A stretch of 64,000 bases of DNA. Source: Rhizopus arrhizus. Lineage: Eukaryota > Mucoromycota > Mucoromycetes > Mucorales > Rhizopodaceae. Positions 11,820 to 22,176 of this stretch are shown one piece after another. Numbering within the stretch: position 1 is the first letter of the stretch; each line of letters begins with the position of its first letter. The DNA is taken from the NCBI GenBank assembly GCA_024220505.1, contig JAKZZE010000028.1:186001-250000 (forward strand), in the 5' to 3' direction. The position numbers and the translations under genes were made by a program. The notes beneath the pieces are model-generated. The model searched no databases. It saw only the letters and a list, made by a program, of their open reading frames with translations, and had not been told where the DNA came from.

Positions 11820-13610
11820 CTATTGACTCTTTGCTCGTTTACAACTTCTTTTGGGTGGTGCGTTATCCAACTTTCTTTTTTCCCTTAAAATCTTTCGCAA
11901 CTCTCTTTCTTCCATCTTTTCTTTTCGTTCTTCTTCCTTTGATTTTCCTTGTTGCTCGTCTAGCCTTTCAGGTTTTTTTGTTCGTTTTGGTATCAATCTT
12001 TTTTTCTTGGGTAAACTATCTTTTGGTGCTGCAGTAACTTTTTTTGAATCTTCGATGACACACTCTCAACGCCATCTTTTTTCGAGCGCTTTTTTGCTGT
12101 CTTTCTTCTTGCAACTTTATTGCTTTATAAGTTTTCATGATCTGATTGTCCGTTCTTCCAGACATGAGAGTAGCAAGATAAGACCACTTGGGGCCATGCT
12201 TTTCTACCAGTACCTTAACCTGCTCTTTCTCTTCCTCCGTAAAAGGTCCATGACGAACTGAGTCATCCAACGCATTCACCCACCGTTCACGACACTGCAT
12301 ATCTGTCCTTCCAGGCACCAATCTTTGAATTAAGCGCCAATTGCCCACCCCATAAAGTCTAGCGGCCCTCTTGAGCGCCTCATCTTCATCCGCCTGCCAC
12401 CGCTGTCGTCGAATCGAGGGGTCAATCGATTTTGACCATCTCTGAAGACACTGCTGCCCCGTCCGACCACCGATCGCAGCCGCAATTTGCTGCCAATTAC
12501 AATCGCCCAACAACTTGACAGCTCTCGTCAATCGCACATCTTCCTGCTGTGTCCATTTGGTCCCTGTCTGCTCCTTGGCATTCTTGTTGGCCATATACCT
12601 CGAAAAGCATTGCGAGATGGTTCGATTGGTACCTAGCTCGTTAGCAATCTTTTCCCACTGTCCTTTTTCGCCGTGGCATGCAACCAATGTATTGAGTTTT
12701 TCAGCCTCTTGCTTTCTCCAAGGTCGTTTGTTGATAGTTGGATGTTCTTGTGTGGTCCACTGCATCAGGCATTCATTTGGGTCTCGGCAGATGACATGAC
12801 AAAAACTGACACGATGCCAATCAATTTTGCTGACAGGGTAGTTTTCAAGAATCTTTGTGTCCGTCTTATCAACTTCCCAAATACGCCAAGGTTCATTTCT
12901 ATCAATGCAACTTAATACATGTTTTTGATTCTACTTTGTAATTTGTTACTTTTTTATGAATTCATGGGCTAGTGCTCTTTTTGCTTCTGAATGAATGCCT
13001 TCAAATAGCTTCTTCCTCTCTTTGTCAGTCCCTATAATAAAGTAAGTTTTTATTTGTATTTTGTACATGTGTAAATAACTTGCATGCTTTTTTCTTTTTT
13101 AAATTGACTGCTATAGCATCATCCACATCATTCATATTTTCTTGTTCTTCTTCTTCACTCATCTCACTTGCTTCATCTTGTTCTTGCATTTCGTCACATT
13201 CGAGTAATTCAGAAGCGTCAAAAATTTGTACTGGTTTATGAACTGATCCATGTTTTTTTAATGTCTTTAAAGAGGCTTCTTCATTTGCCAGTTTTTTTAT
13301 ATTAGCCTAATGTCAAATTTGAATTCTTTTTTTTCTCTTTCCATAACGAATTACAAATAGTTACAAGCATGTGTGAAATTCGGGTGATTTGCTGATCAAT
13401 AGCTGTAATATGTTGTATAGTTTCTTGCTGCATTTCTTGATTAAGTTCAAGAGCACAGTGAATCAAAAGATAGTCTTGATCAAACGATCGATGTTGTTGG
13501 TCTTGCACTTCAATTAGCGCATCAAATACGTCTAACGCATCTTGCTGTTCCGTTTCTGATACAAAGCTAAAAAGCTCGGATATTTCATTTAAATCAATCT
13601 CAAATGCCAT
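11820..13610 (-). CDS. SNAPC4/SNAP190-like multi-Myb protein (possible C-terminal frameshift)
   Basis: Begins MAFEIDLNEISELF at 13610. An acidic Ser/Glu region follows, then a chain of Myb/SANT repeats: NEPWRIWEVDKTD, WHRVSF..ECLMQWTT, PWRKQEAEKLNTLV, WTQQEDVRLTRAVKLLG, RQRWQADEDEALKRAA and GPFTEEEKEQVKVLVEK. About four and a half repeats is the layout of SNAPC4, the DNA-binding subunit that recognises snRNA promoters. Introns include 13364-13307 and a 39-base one near 12950-12912. One junction near 13090-13030 is unresolved. After KSARKKMAL (about 12095) the open frame soon stops at 12016. A second frame reading ECVIEDSKKVTAAPKDSLPK continues for 78 codons to 11820 and looks coding. Either a frameshift is present or a splice was missed. 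Confidence 0.75.
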
Positions 13611-13679
13611 TTTACAAAATAAAAAAAAAAAAGCTTTCATGCAAATTTTTTATTACACAAAATGTTTTATGGTATATTT

Positions 13680-15861
13680 TCAGTGACGGTAATAAACATT
13701 TTGAGGGAATTGAACTACATAAGATGGTTGATAATGATGCGATTTTCTAGTGTGAACAGATATTTCGGGTGTAAATGGAAAACGATATAGATTTCTATCT
13801 CTTTGTTGTACTCTTTCCATTTGTATTAATGCTTCTGCTGCTGTTTGAGGATGATGAACGTTGACATCGTAATAATTAAATCGACAACTAAATATTAAAT
13901 CCACTTCTTCCAGAGATTTTCCCTACAAAAAAAAAAAAGCAAATAAGCATTAATTTGTATCAAGCTCCTTCAAACTACATTAGTTTCGGGGAAATAAAGA
14001 TAAACAACGATGGCCATAATTATACACATCACACAAAACAATACATATGTTCTCCACTGAATTCTTTCCAACATAGTGGGTGTTAATTGGAGTACTATGT
14101 ACGTAAATAACCAATTGAAAGCAGTAGATATACCCAAAGCCTTGGCTCTGACGCCCTGCGAATACAGCTCAGCAGGATACACCCAACCAAGAGTACCCCA
14201 AGTACACGAATAAGCCGCCAGATAGCAATACATCACTACTAAAAAGCCAATCGTAGGAGCGCTGGCATCAAACAAAAGAAACAATGGGTTCTTTTGAGTG
14301 ATCATACTTGGACTATTATCAAGTGATACTTCAGTGTATCCATAACTGTGTAATCCCGACAGAATGGCCATAATACCAATGCAGATACTGCAAAGAATCG
14401 CTCCTATAATCATTGTAGGGCGTCTACCCCATTTATCTATCTGCAATAGTTTTAAAGTTGAGTATAAGTATATCCCTATTAACAAACTTACAAAGAAGAT
14501 GGCAGGAATAGTAGCCAATAAATTAATTGATCCACTTAAGCCATTTGCTAAGAAATATGAGTAAACTAAATCGTTTCCATATGTATCAAACGCTTACCAA
14601 ACAAAGCAATATCTCTTCCTGTCAATCCGGCCGCTTGAAATATTTGGGGTGCAAATAGTCTACGTTAAACAGTAAGCATGCTAATATCTTTATGCAAAAT
14701 AAAAAAGATTTACAGGATGGCATTGACACCAGTAAGTTGTTGAAATATTTGAACTGCCATACCTAACAAAAGTCTTCTTCGGTTGTTTTCAGGACCTGAA
14801 CAAATCAACCGCTTGTATTTATCATTATGAAATATTTTGTGCTCAAATGTAATATTTTGCTTCATTTCCGTAAATTCCATCAAAACATCTTTATGGGTTG
14901 TTGTTCCATCTCCACGTATCTTCGAGAGCGTTTCCAGGGCTTCGGCTGAATGTTTTTTGTAAATAGAATAACGTGGACTTTCAGGAATAAATAATATTAG
15001 ACCCACCAAACAGATTAAAGCTGGAATCAATTGAAGACCAATAGCTAGTCTGTTTCTCTATTAACATGTATTTTTTAATCGTATTACTATTATTTACCTC
15101 CATCCAGTAGATCCAGATACGTCAACAAATTTATAGTCTATCCAATAAGACAATGCCATACCACACGTTAGTGCAAATTGTTGTATTGACATTAATCTGC
15201 CACGCATATTTTTTGGTGCAATTTCTGATTGATCTACTAATCAAAGTTAATAGGAATATTATCACATCAGATCGTATATACATAAAGGTACAGCCATTGT
15301 TATAATCCTATACAGTATTAGTATTATATAAGCTAATAACATCATTGTGTACCCTATGCTAACACCTGTAATGGCTCTTCCACCATACATTCGCTTTAAA
15401 TCCTCTGCACCAACCTGTAATATATTACCAAAGATAAATATCACTGTTCCAAGTGCCATCAATGCCTTTCTACCCAGTGCGTCTGCGAGTGGACCTGAAA
15501 AGATAGCACCAGTGATAGCACCAGCCAATAATGAACTAATCATGATGCCATTTGTATTTTCATCAATACCTGTCATATCCAATTGAAATGAAGGCATTAA
15601 AATCAATCCTGTCATGACTGCAAAGTCATAACTTTTTACTTGTAAATATCTCATTGTTTATTTTACTGTATATCATGTTTACCCGCACTAGTGACAAGTT
15701 AATAATAATGTGGCGTATAACATATAAAAATACTTTACAAAAAGTCCACCTATCGCTAAAAAACTTTTTTTATGTGTTAAAGAATCTGTAATAGTTGTTA
15801 TTTTGTGTGTATACCAGCAATAAAACCGTACTCTTGTTGTACTTGAAATCTTAATACGCAT
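13680..15861 (-). CDS. MFS sugar (hexose-type) transporter
   Basis: Multi-exon membrane protein. Landmarks in order: YDFAVMTGLILMPSF (end of TM1), GPLADALGRKALM (loop 2 GRK), YGGRAITGVSIG, IPESPRYSIYKK (the PESPR motif of the central loop), QIFQQLTGVNAILY, DKWGRRPTMI (second-half GRR) and WVYPAELYSQGVRAKA. TM12 ends YLYFPETNVV, and a final exon gives KSLEEVDLIF and a hydrophilic tail. These are the sugar-transporter signatures, so proton-coupled hexose uptake at the plasma membrane is likely. The first exon is unresolved: an ATG at 15861 leads to SFLAIGGLF, a plausible TM1 start, but the splice to YDFAV was not fixed. The ligand cannot be told. Confidence 0.85.
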
Positions 15862-16507
15862 TACGACGAAATGTCGAAAGCGAAGGTATATAAATAAATA
15901 AAGAAGAAGAAAAGAGGATCTTTAGCTTTTGGTTAATAATAAAAAATAAAAAAGAAAAACAGTAAATGTGCAACACACACTCACAGAACTTTTAAAGTAT
16001 CGTGTTACAGCAAAGAATTTATCATTGATTTGAAAATAAAACGAGAAAACCGTTATTCGCACATTTATATACTTTCAAGTTACGTTTCTTCCATGACTCT
16101 TTCCTTTGTAAACTATTGTTTTCTTCTATACCTTTACGCCAGAGAAACCATTTGTCTTTTTTTGGATGTTTTTTAAGTGCTCAGCTTTATACACCTGATT
16201 TGAACGTGATTGCTGTATGAAGCGATATCAAACTAAGAGCATTCAATATATATTTTGGACGTTTTTAAATCGAATCCTCTTGATATTTAACAAAAACTAT
16301 TCAAGAGCACATCACATCTTTTCTTATCGCGTTCTTGATGTATAATTTTACTGAGAAAGGGACATTATATATTTTTTCTGTGTTTTTAGCCAATGATACA
16401 AGAGCGGAAATAAAAGTTTTTTTTTTTTATTTTTCCTTTCCCTTATAAAGTGAAAGCTCATCCATCCATCCTCTCTTTCCTTCTTTATCCATCCATCTTC
16501 AAAGACA
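15862..16507. promoter_or_regulatory. Divergent intergenic region: transporter and eL8 promoters
   Basis: No ORF of note. Upstream of eL8 there is a TATA-like CTTATAAAGTG at about 16441-16451, followed by a pyrimidine-rich repeat (ATCC repeated, 16461-16500) leading to the ATG. Pyrimidine-rich starts are typical of ribosomal protein genes. The transporter side is AT-rich with no clear box. Confidence 0.45.
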
Positions 16508-17523
16508 ATGGTAAGTTGACAGTTTTTTTTGAAAAAATATTCGATAAACGCACACACTTTTATACATCATCCTTTGTGATGTTTGTATATAAATGGCTGA
16601 GTTGGCTACAACTTCTTCTCTGTTGAGATGAATGATGGTACCAACTTATAGAGTGTAGTTTTATCAGAGTTGTGAATTTTATAATGAAATTTGAATCTGA
16701 TCAAACCCTTATCACTCAATGACAGCCTGCTCAAAAGAAATCTACCGGAAAGAAAGTGGCTCCTGCCCCTTACCCTATCAAGGGCAAGCAAACTACCAAG
16801 GCCGCTGCCAATCCTTTGATTGAGAAGACTCCCAAGAACTTCGGTATTGGTCAAGATGTTCAACCCAAGCGTGATGTCTCTCGCTTCGTCAAGTGGCCCC
16901 ACTACGTTCGTCTTCAACGTCAAAAGAAGATCCTTTACCAACGTCTTAAGGTTCCTCCTGCTTTGAACCAATTCACTGAAGTTTTGGATAAGAACACTGC
17001 TACTCAACTCTTCAAATTGTTGCACAAGTACAGACCTGAGAGCAAGCAAGAAAAGCGTGAACGTCTCCGTGCCGCTGCTGCTGCTAAGGCCGAAAAGAAG
17101 GAAGTTGCCAAGACTGACAAGCCTGTTGTTGTCAAGTACGGTATCAACCACATCACTGCCTTGATTGAAGCCAAGAAGGCTCAATTGGTTGTTATTGCTG
17201 ATGACGTTGACCCTATTGAATTGGTTCTCTGGCTCCCTGCCCTTTGTCGCAAGATGGGTGTCCCTTACTGTATTGTTAAGGGTAAGGCTCGTCTCGGTAC
17301 CCTTGTCCACAAGAAGACTGCTACCGCTCTTGCTTTGACTGAAGTCTCTGAAGCTGACAAGGCTGAATTAGCCACTGTTGTCTCTGCTGTCAACGCCAAC
17401 TTTACCGAAAAGTGGGAAGAAACCCGTCGTCACTGGGGTGGTGGAATCATGGGTCCTAAGTCCAATGCTAAGATGGCTAAGCGTGCTGCCATTGCTGCTA
17501 AGGAAATTGCCGCTCGTCAATAA
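16508..17523 (+). CDS. RPL8: 60S ribosomal protein eL8 (L7a/L8)
   Basis: Exon 1 is the ATG alone (16508-16510). A 215-base intron (16511-16725) follows, and exon 2 (16726-17523) supplies [17 protein letters not shown] onward. The product is 266 residues, the normal length. It has the eL8 hallmarks: [20 protein letters not shown], the L7Ae fold [20 protein letters not shown] and [20 protein letters not shown], then [20 protein letters not shown]. Codon use is strongly biased towards GCT, AAG and GTT, unlike the neighbours, as expected for a highly expressed gene. The intron straight after the ATG is common in ribosomal protein genes and is long compared with others in this window. Confidence 0.97.
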
Positions 17524-18634
17524 GCATCTCTTCAGAATTAATAAAAGCATGTTTTAATTGAAAATTCTCCTAATTTTCATACTTTGTAAATAAAAATCAA
17601 AATGAATACATTCCCTCTATATTTTAAAGAAAATTGTATGTTTCTGTTTAGTAGGATTGGAACAATGAAAAAAAAACGTACCACTGTTTATTAAAAAATC
17701 ATTCCACGTCCATCGAAAAAAAAAAGCAGGAGATAGTGCAAAAAAAAAAATGTATATAAGAATCATTTTTGTTTTATTTTGCTTTCTATTCAAATGTCGT
17801 ATACATCAAATAAACATCTTCGTTTTATCTCAAACAAACACCCGTTAGAAGAAGAAGAGGAAGAAGTCATGGATAGTATTGGAATATTAAAATGGTTCTT
17901 TGAATCTACGCTTTTTGGAGCATCAAAGGTTACGATCACAAATGTTTAACAGCACATATCAATCATTTTTAACTTGTAAATCCATATTCTGTCATTTAAT
18001 AAATTGCATACTTGAACCGTAGATTAAGACTATGAACACTAGAGTTTACTACATGTTTACAATTTTTCCTCCCTTGTGAATATATACACTATTTCCAAAA
18101 ATTAAAGTTGTTGTGACTTGTCGCAATTGCATATGAATTGTACTATAAAACTTTACAAAATGCGACTTTGATTTCTGGAAATAATATATTCTAATTACAG
18201 ACCCTCTGAGCCCCTCCATCATTCGTGATCCTACACTTCTCAATGAATCCATTGAAAGAAAAACCAAACTTGCTCGTCATGTATTCCTCCAACGACTTGG
18301 TTCTGCTTTCCGCCGTCTCAAGGCTCCTCTTTATAACGCTGTCACTAACTACTTTCTCCAATCTGGACTCATAGACCTCAATTTCTTGGAGTCTTTTGAT
18401 CTCGATCCCCCTCACAACTATCACAACCCTCTCCTAGACAAGATCTAGAGCTCTTTTCTACCTCTTCCCTTCCCTTTCCTTTTTCCCTTTTTGACTATCA
18501 AAAAGGTTTTCCGTTCATTTAATCCTCTTTTTGATCTAACCCGGGCAATGCAATCCTAAAAGTGATTATGTGCTCACATGGGGTTTTTAATTTTTACAAA
18601 TAAAAAAAAATAATCTTTAATCGTATTCTAATTA
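17524..18634. other. Interval between eL8 and the Fanzor element
   Basis: Holds a 51-codon ORF at 17793-17948 (MSYTSNKHLRF..., with a Glu run) that has no recognised domain, and the relic listed at 18201-18448. These two might be exons of one old gene, since TAATTACAG at 18192-18200 looks like a splice acceptor, but no donor gives a consistent frame. A CT-rich stretch runs from 18450 to 18500. Confidence 0.4.
18201..18448 (+). pseudogene. Coding-like fragment with shifted base composition
   Basis: About 82 codons read from DPLSPSIIRDPTLLNESI to NPLLDKI and stop at 18448, with no start codon. Codons are CTC/CCC-rich compared with the AT-rich flanks. It could be the last exon of an unrecognised gene or a piece of an old retroelement. 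I recognise no domain. Confidence 0.3.
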
Positions 18635-18711
18635 CAGTGCAAGAAACTAGGTTGGGCCAATGAAAAAAAATTTGGTCAATTTAAAATTGAATTGGGACAC
18701 GGTTGCCAAAA
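18635..18711 (+). repeat. Left terminal inverted repeat of the Fanzor element
   Basis: Begins CAGTGCAAGAAACTAGG and ends GGTTGCCAAAA. It matches the reverse complement of 22052-22128 with about three differences: two near the tip (TGC against TTA) and one in the A/T run. Confidence 0.92.
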
Positions 18712-19380
18712 TGGGACACAGATGGGAGAATGGGACAAAGGAGAAAAGGCGAAAGATTTATCCGACATGAGCACAAGACAGAAGTACAGGGACAAAGGAG
18801 AGACAGAATGTTAGTTTTTTTTTGGACGAATAATAATTGATTTTAAAATGTTTAACTCACCTTTTTTGGGAAAAGCGAAAATGGAAATCGGACAAAGCAG
18901 TAATTTCTGAAACCATTGCTTAAGTTATGAATATTCATCTTCAAAATGGACAGATTTACTTAGCCCCCCACTGTGTATATTACAAAATATGAGGTAGAAT
19001 AAATTTTATGCAAAATGCTTATTATCTTATAACATTACATAAGCCGTATAGCCAATTACATTACCTGCCAGTCTATTAATTAAATAGTCAAGAAAAGCAT
19101 ATGACTAGTAATTACGCTGGATCGCCACAAGCTATAGTTTTGAGTTGCTCCAAAGCAATTAATCAGTTTTGCTACTGTTATATATCAGAAAATTTTCATT
19201 GGTCATTAAGGATTTCAATAGAAAGTAACAGAACTTGAACAAATTTATATACATTTATTTTCTTTCTGAAGCTTATAATAGATAATGAAGCGATGATATA
19301 AAAATGATCCCGCGAAGAGCTCGTCAACAAGAAGAAAGATTTTAAAGAGTAAGTACCAAAATAACACATTGCGAGGTATC

Positions 19381-21971
19381 ATGTTCCTTACTTTTTTTCA
19401 AGAAGTCAATTCCGATAATATATCAGTTACATCTGCTCTGACCACATCAGTTGCTTCTGGTTCACAGGCTTCTACTTCACAGGCTTTTACTTCACAGGTT
19501 CCTAGTGCTCTTCCTCCTACCTCCAAAAAGATACAGAAGAAAACAGATAAACAACTTGCTTTGCAGGACTTTAGAATGAAAACAAAAAGCAATACAGAAA
19601 AGACATGTCCTTCTTGCGGATTGCATACTCACTCAAGATCATCATCCAACCTTTGCCCAAAAAAGAAGCAAAAGGAGCCATCTCACAATCCTGATGAGAA
19701 AAAGGAAACTTTTGCAATCAAATCCTCCTTAAAAAATATATGTACGGACACAAGGATTTATGAAAAGATTGCTTCAGTAGTGGCCTACACAACCAAAGCG
19801 ATCCACGTAGGCTCACTATTTATGAACTATATTTTTTTGAAGCTTTTAAACAAGGGGGAACAAGTGCCAATTATTGATCATACCCTTGTCTATTCTATTT
19901 TCACTATTGTAACTGGCAATGGCAAAAAAGTCCCTAAATACTGTCAAGATTACTTTGTTGAATTTTGCAACGAATGCCAAGTCAATGAAACAATACTGCA
20001 ATCCCTCAAGAGTATTGGATATTCGTCTGTTATATCTATTATGTGTAAACAATACGATGTACTCATACGCAACCATGTATGTGAAAACCATGAAAGGAGA
20101 ACAACCCGCTTTTTTCTGGAAGCTTTTTCAGATATGTCTTCTCCCTTCTATTGCAAAGGATTATCAGTCGCCCAAAGAAAAGCACTCTCTCACTATGTTT
20201 ATACATTAAAGCAGAAACAGCAATCAATATGGCCCTCATCTTTAGAAAGAAATCAATGTTTAGAAGAAACCATAGAGAAGATGAATGCATTATGGAGTCG
20301 ATATCAGACAATGAACTGCGATGCGGAAGACCTGTACTCCAAACCTCATGAATTCTTCAAATGGTTTTTCTATCTTCAGCAAAAGATAAATGAGAAGGTG
20401 TATATTATGGAAGAAAAACCAGCCACCTTTGCCTCCAAGTCCTACATTTATAGGAAGTTAAAAGAACTCACGTTTACTTCAGTACTCAATAGACGAAGCT
20501 TCAAGTCTTTACAGGAACAAGTACTGCAAAGCATTAATTCAAAAATACCACTAGTGCTTGGGAAAAAATTAGAGAAGCTTGAACCCCATTTACCTGCTCT
20601 TTTGAAATTTATTACAAGTATCCAGTCTAGAATTGAAGATGGAACATTCACGCCTGCTAAATGCACGGATCGGCGAGGCTATCGCTTTTTTTCCATCTTA
20701 CCTGTATACTCATTTGCGATGAAGTCAATACAAATAGATGCTCAAGCTTTCTGGCGACTGTTGAAGCAATCTGGTATTGAAAATATCCCAAAAGGTGTTA
20801 AAGATAAATCGGCTCTCTCGGACTTCTACTATAGGCTTTTTAACTTTTCCAAAATGGGATTTCGAACTCGAAAAAGCCTTTCAGAGGGGAAAAAACAGTT
20901 TCAGTAAGTTAGCTTAGTTGAATTGAAAAATAAGAGCCTTGATTTAATCAAGTTATACATAGAAACGTTATATATACCGATGGGTATTCGATTTCTTTCC
21001 TTTTTTCTAGAGTGAGGAAGAAAAAACAAATAGATACTCTACTGGGAAAACAGCCTGAGGACTTCCTCAAAGATATTGAAAATGGTTGTGAAATTTGGGG
21101 AGTAGATCCTGGTGTTGCCACACTTGTAACTGCCGTCGATACATCCGGAAGGCAAAGAACTACAAGCTTGGACGAGTACTATCATCTGTGTGGCTATAAT
21201 GATGCGAATTCTATACGAAAAAAGCATCAAGAACAACACAAGGCTCAGTTTTTGAAAATTTCTAATTTAAGCTCGTTGAAGACATCCAATATGGCAGAAT
21301 TTTTAAAAGCTTGCAAAGAAAGACTAAGTTTATATGATGATATTACAAGTTACTACAATGAAAAATCTTGGTAAATAAAAACATGATTTTTTTTTTACTT
21401 GTTTACTTGAGCAACATGCAAAAATCTGTGTAGGTCGTCAAAACTGAAGTTCAAATGCTACATTAGAAAACAAAAAGGTGTTCATGAGATCTGTAAGCGC
21501 TTCATTCACGGTAGTGCCAAATACGATGAAAAAGCAACTACAGGCGTGAGAATATCTACCAAGAAAGAGAATAGATACTATCCTTCTGCTCCCATTGATC
21601 ACGAAAAAAGATCCAAGAAAACCATCATTGCTTTTGGTGATGGTATGTTTGGTTCCAGCCTCCGTGGAAATAAATCTGCTCCTGTACGGATGATTAAGAA
21701 GGCTTTGAAAAAATATTGTGGAAAGCAGCTTGATATTTGCATGGTGGATGAATATTTAACAAGCCAAATCTGCAACAAATGCAAGACTAGAAACGTAGAC
21801 AATGTTGTAGCCGCCAAATCAAAACGAAGAGTACATACGGTATTGCAGTGTAAGCAAAACAATTGCAATATCATATGGAATCGTGATATCATGGCTGCTC
21901 ATAACATACTGGATATATTTTTATTTGCTGCAAAAAACAAAAATCAGCGTCTTGATGCCTTTGTGCGTTAG
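19381..21971 (+). CDS. Fanzor RNA-guided nuclease (eukaryotic TnpB homolog)
   Basis: Three exons (19381-20903, 21011-21370, 21434-21971) join in frame to 806 residues. Both introns have GTAAGT/GTAAAT donors and TAG acceptors. The N-terminal part has a C-x2-C-x3-H-x8-C cluster, CPSCGLHTHSRSSSNLCP (about residues 77-94). The C-terminal third is the RuvC nuclease: WGVDPGVATLVT with catalytic D540, CMVDEYLTSQIC with E734, and IWNRDIMAAHNI with D779. The TnpB-type zinc finger C741-x2-C744...C767-x4-C772 sits between the last two. All catalytic and zinc residues are present, and no frame break is seen. Fanzors cut DNA guided by an RNA made from their own locus. The start is uncertain: a GTAAGT donor at about 19349 and an acceptor just before AAGTCAATTCC hint at a 5' exon, but no in-frame ATG was found in it. 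Confidence 0.93.
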
Positions 21972-22051
21972 TTAGATCCCAGTGGCCAGCTTTCCGTGTG
22001 ATTGATATGACTCTCTCATACTTCTGTACAGTGTAAGTTGGACAAGTTTTT

Positions 22052-22128
22052 TTTTGGCAACCGTGTCCCAATTCAATTTTAAATTGACCAATTTTTTTTT
22101 CATTGGCCCAACCTAGTTTCTTTAACTG
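22052..22128 (-). repeat. Right terminal inverted repeat of the Fanzor element
   Basis: Ends CCTAGTTTCTTTAACTG next to TA at 22129-22130, the inverted partner of 18635-18711. The inner edge lies 80 bases past the Fanzor stop. Confidence 0.92.
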
Positions 22129-22176
22129 TAAATCATGATACATTTGTACCAAATAAGATCGGAATAGTAATATAAT

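Larger units (their letters stand above)
18635..22128 (+). mobile_element. Mariner-like TIR transposon carrying a Fanzor nuclease
   Basis: A 3,494-bp unit bounded by 77-bp terminal inverted repeats with about 74 of 77 positions equal. Each end begins CAGT and is flanked by TA (18633-18634 and 22129-22130). A TA duplication with CAGT termini is the usual mark of Tc1/mariner insertion. No DDE/D transposase is present; the only gene is the Fanzor at 19381-21971. So the element probably moves with a transposase supplied elsewhere, or the Fanzor takes part in its maintenance. Fanzor genes within several eukaryotic transposon types, including mariner, are established. The almost unbroken repeats and intact ORF suggest a fairly recent insertion. 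Confidence 0.9.

Noticed and set aside
16606..17310. 234-codon minus-strand ORF opposite eL8
   Set aside because: A shadow caused by the strong codon bias of eL8 on the other strand.
19381..21971. Alternative reading as a bacterial IS605-type TnpB transferred recently
   Set aside because: Spliceosomal introns in the coding region, a long N-terminal extension and TA-flanked TIR ends point to a eukaryotic Fanzor.
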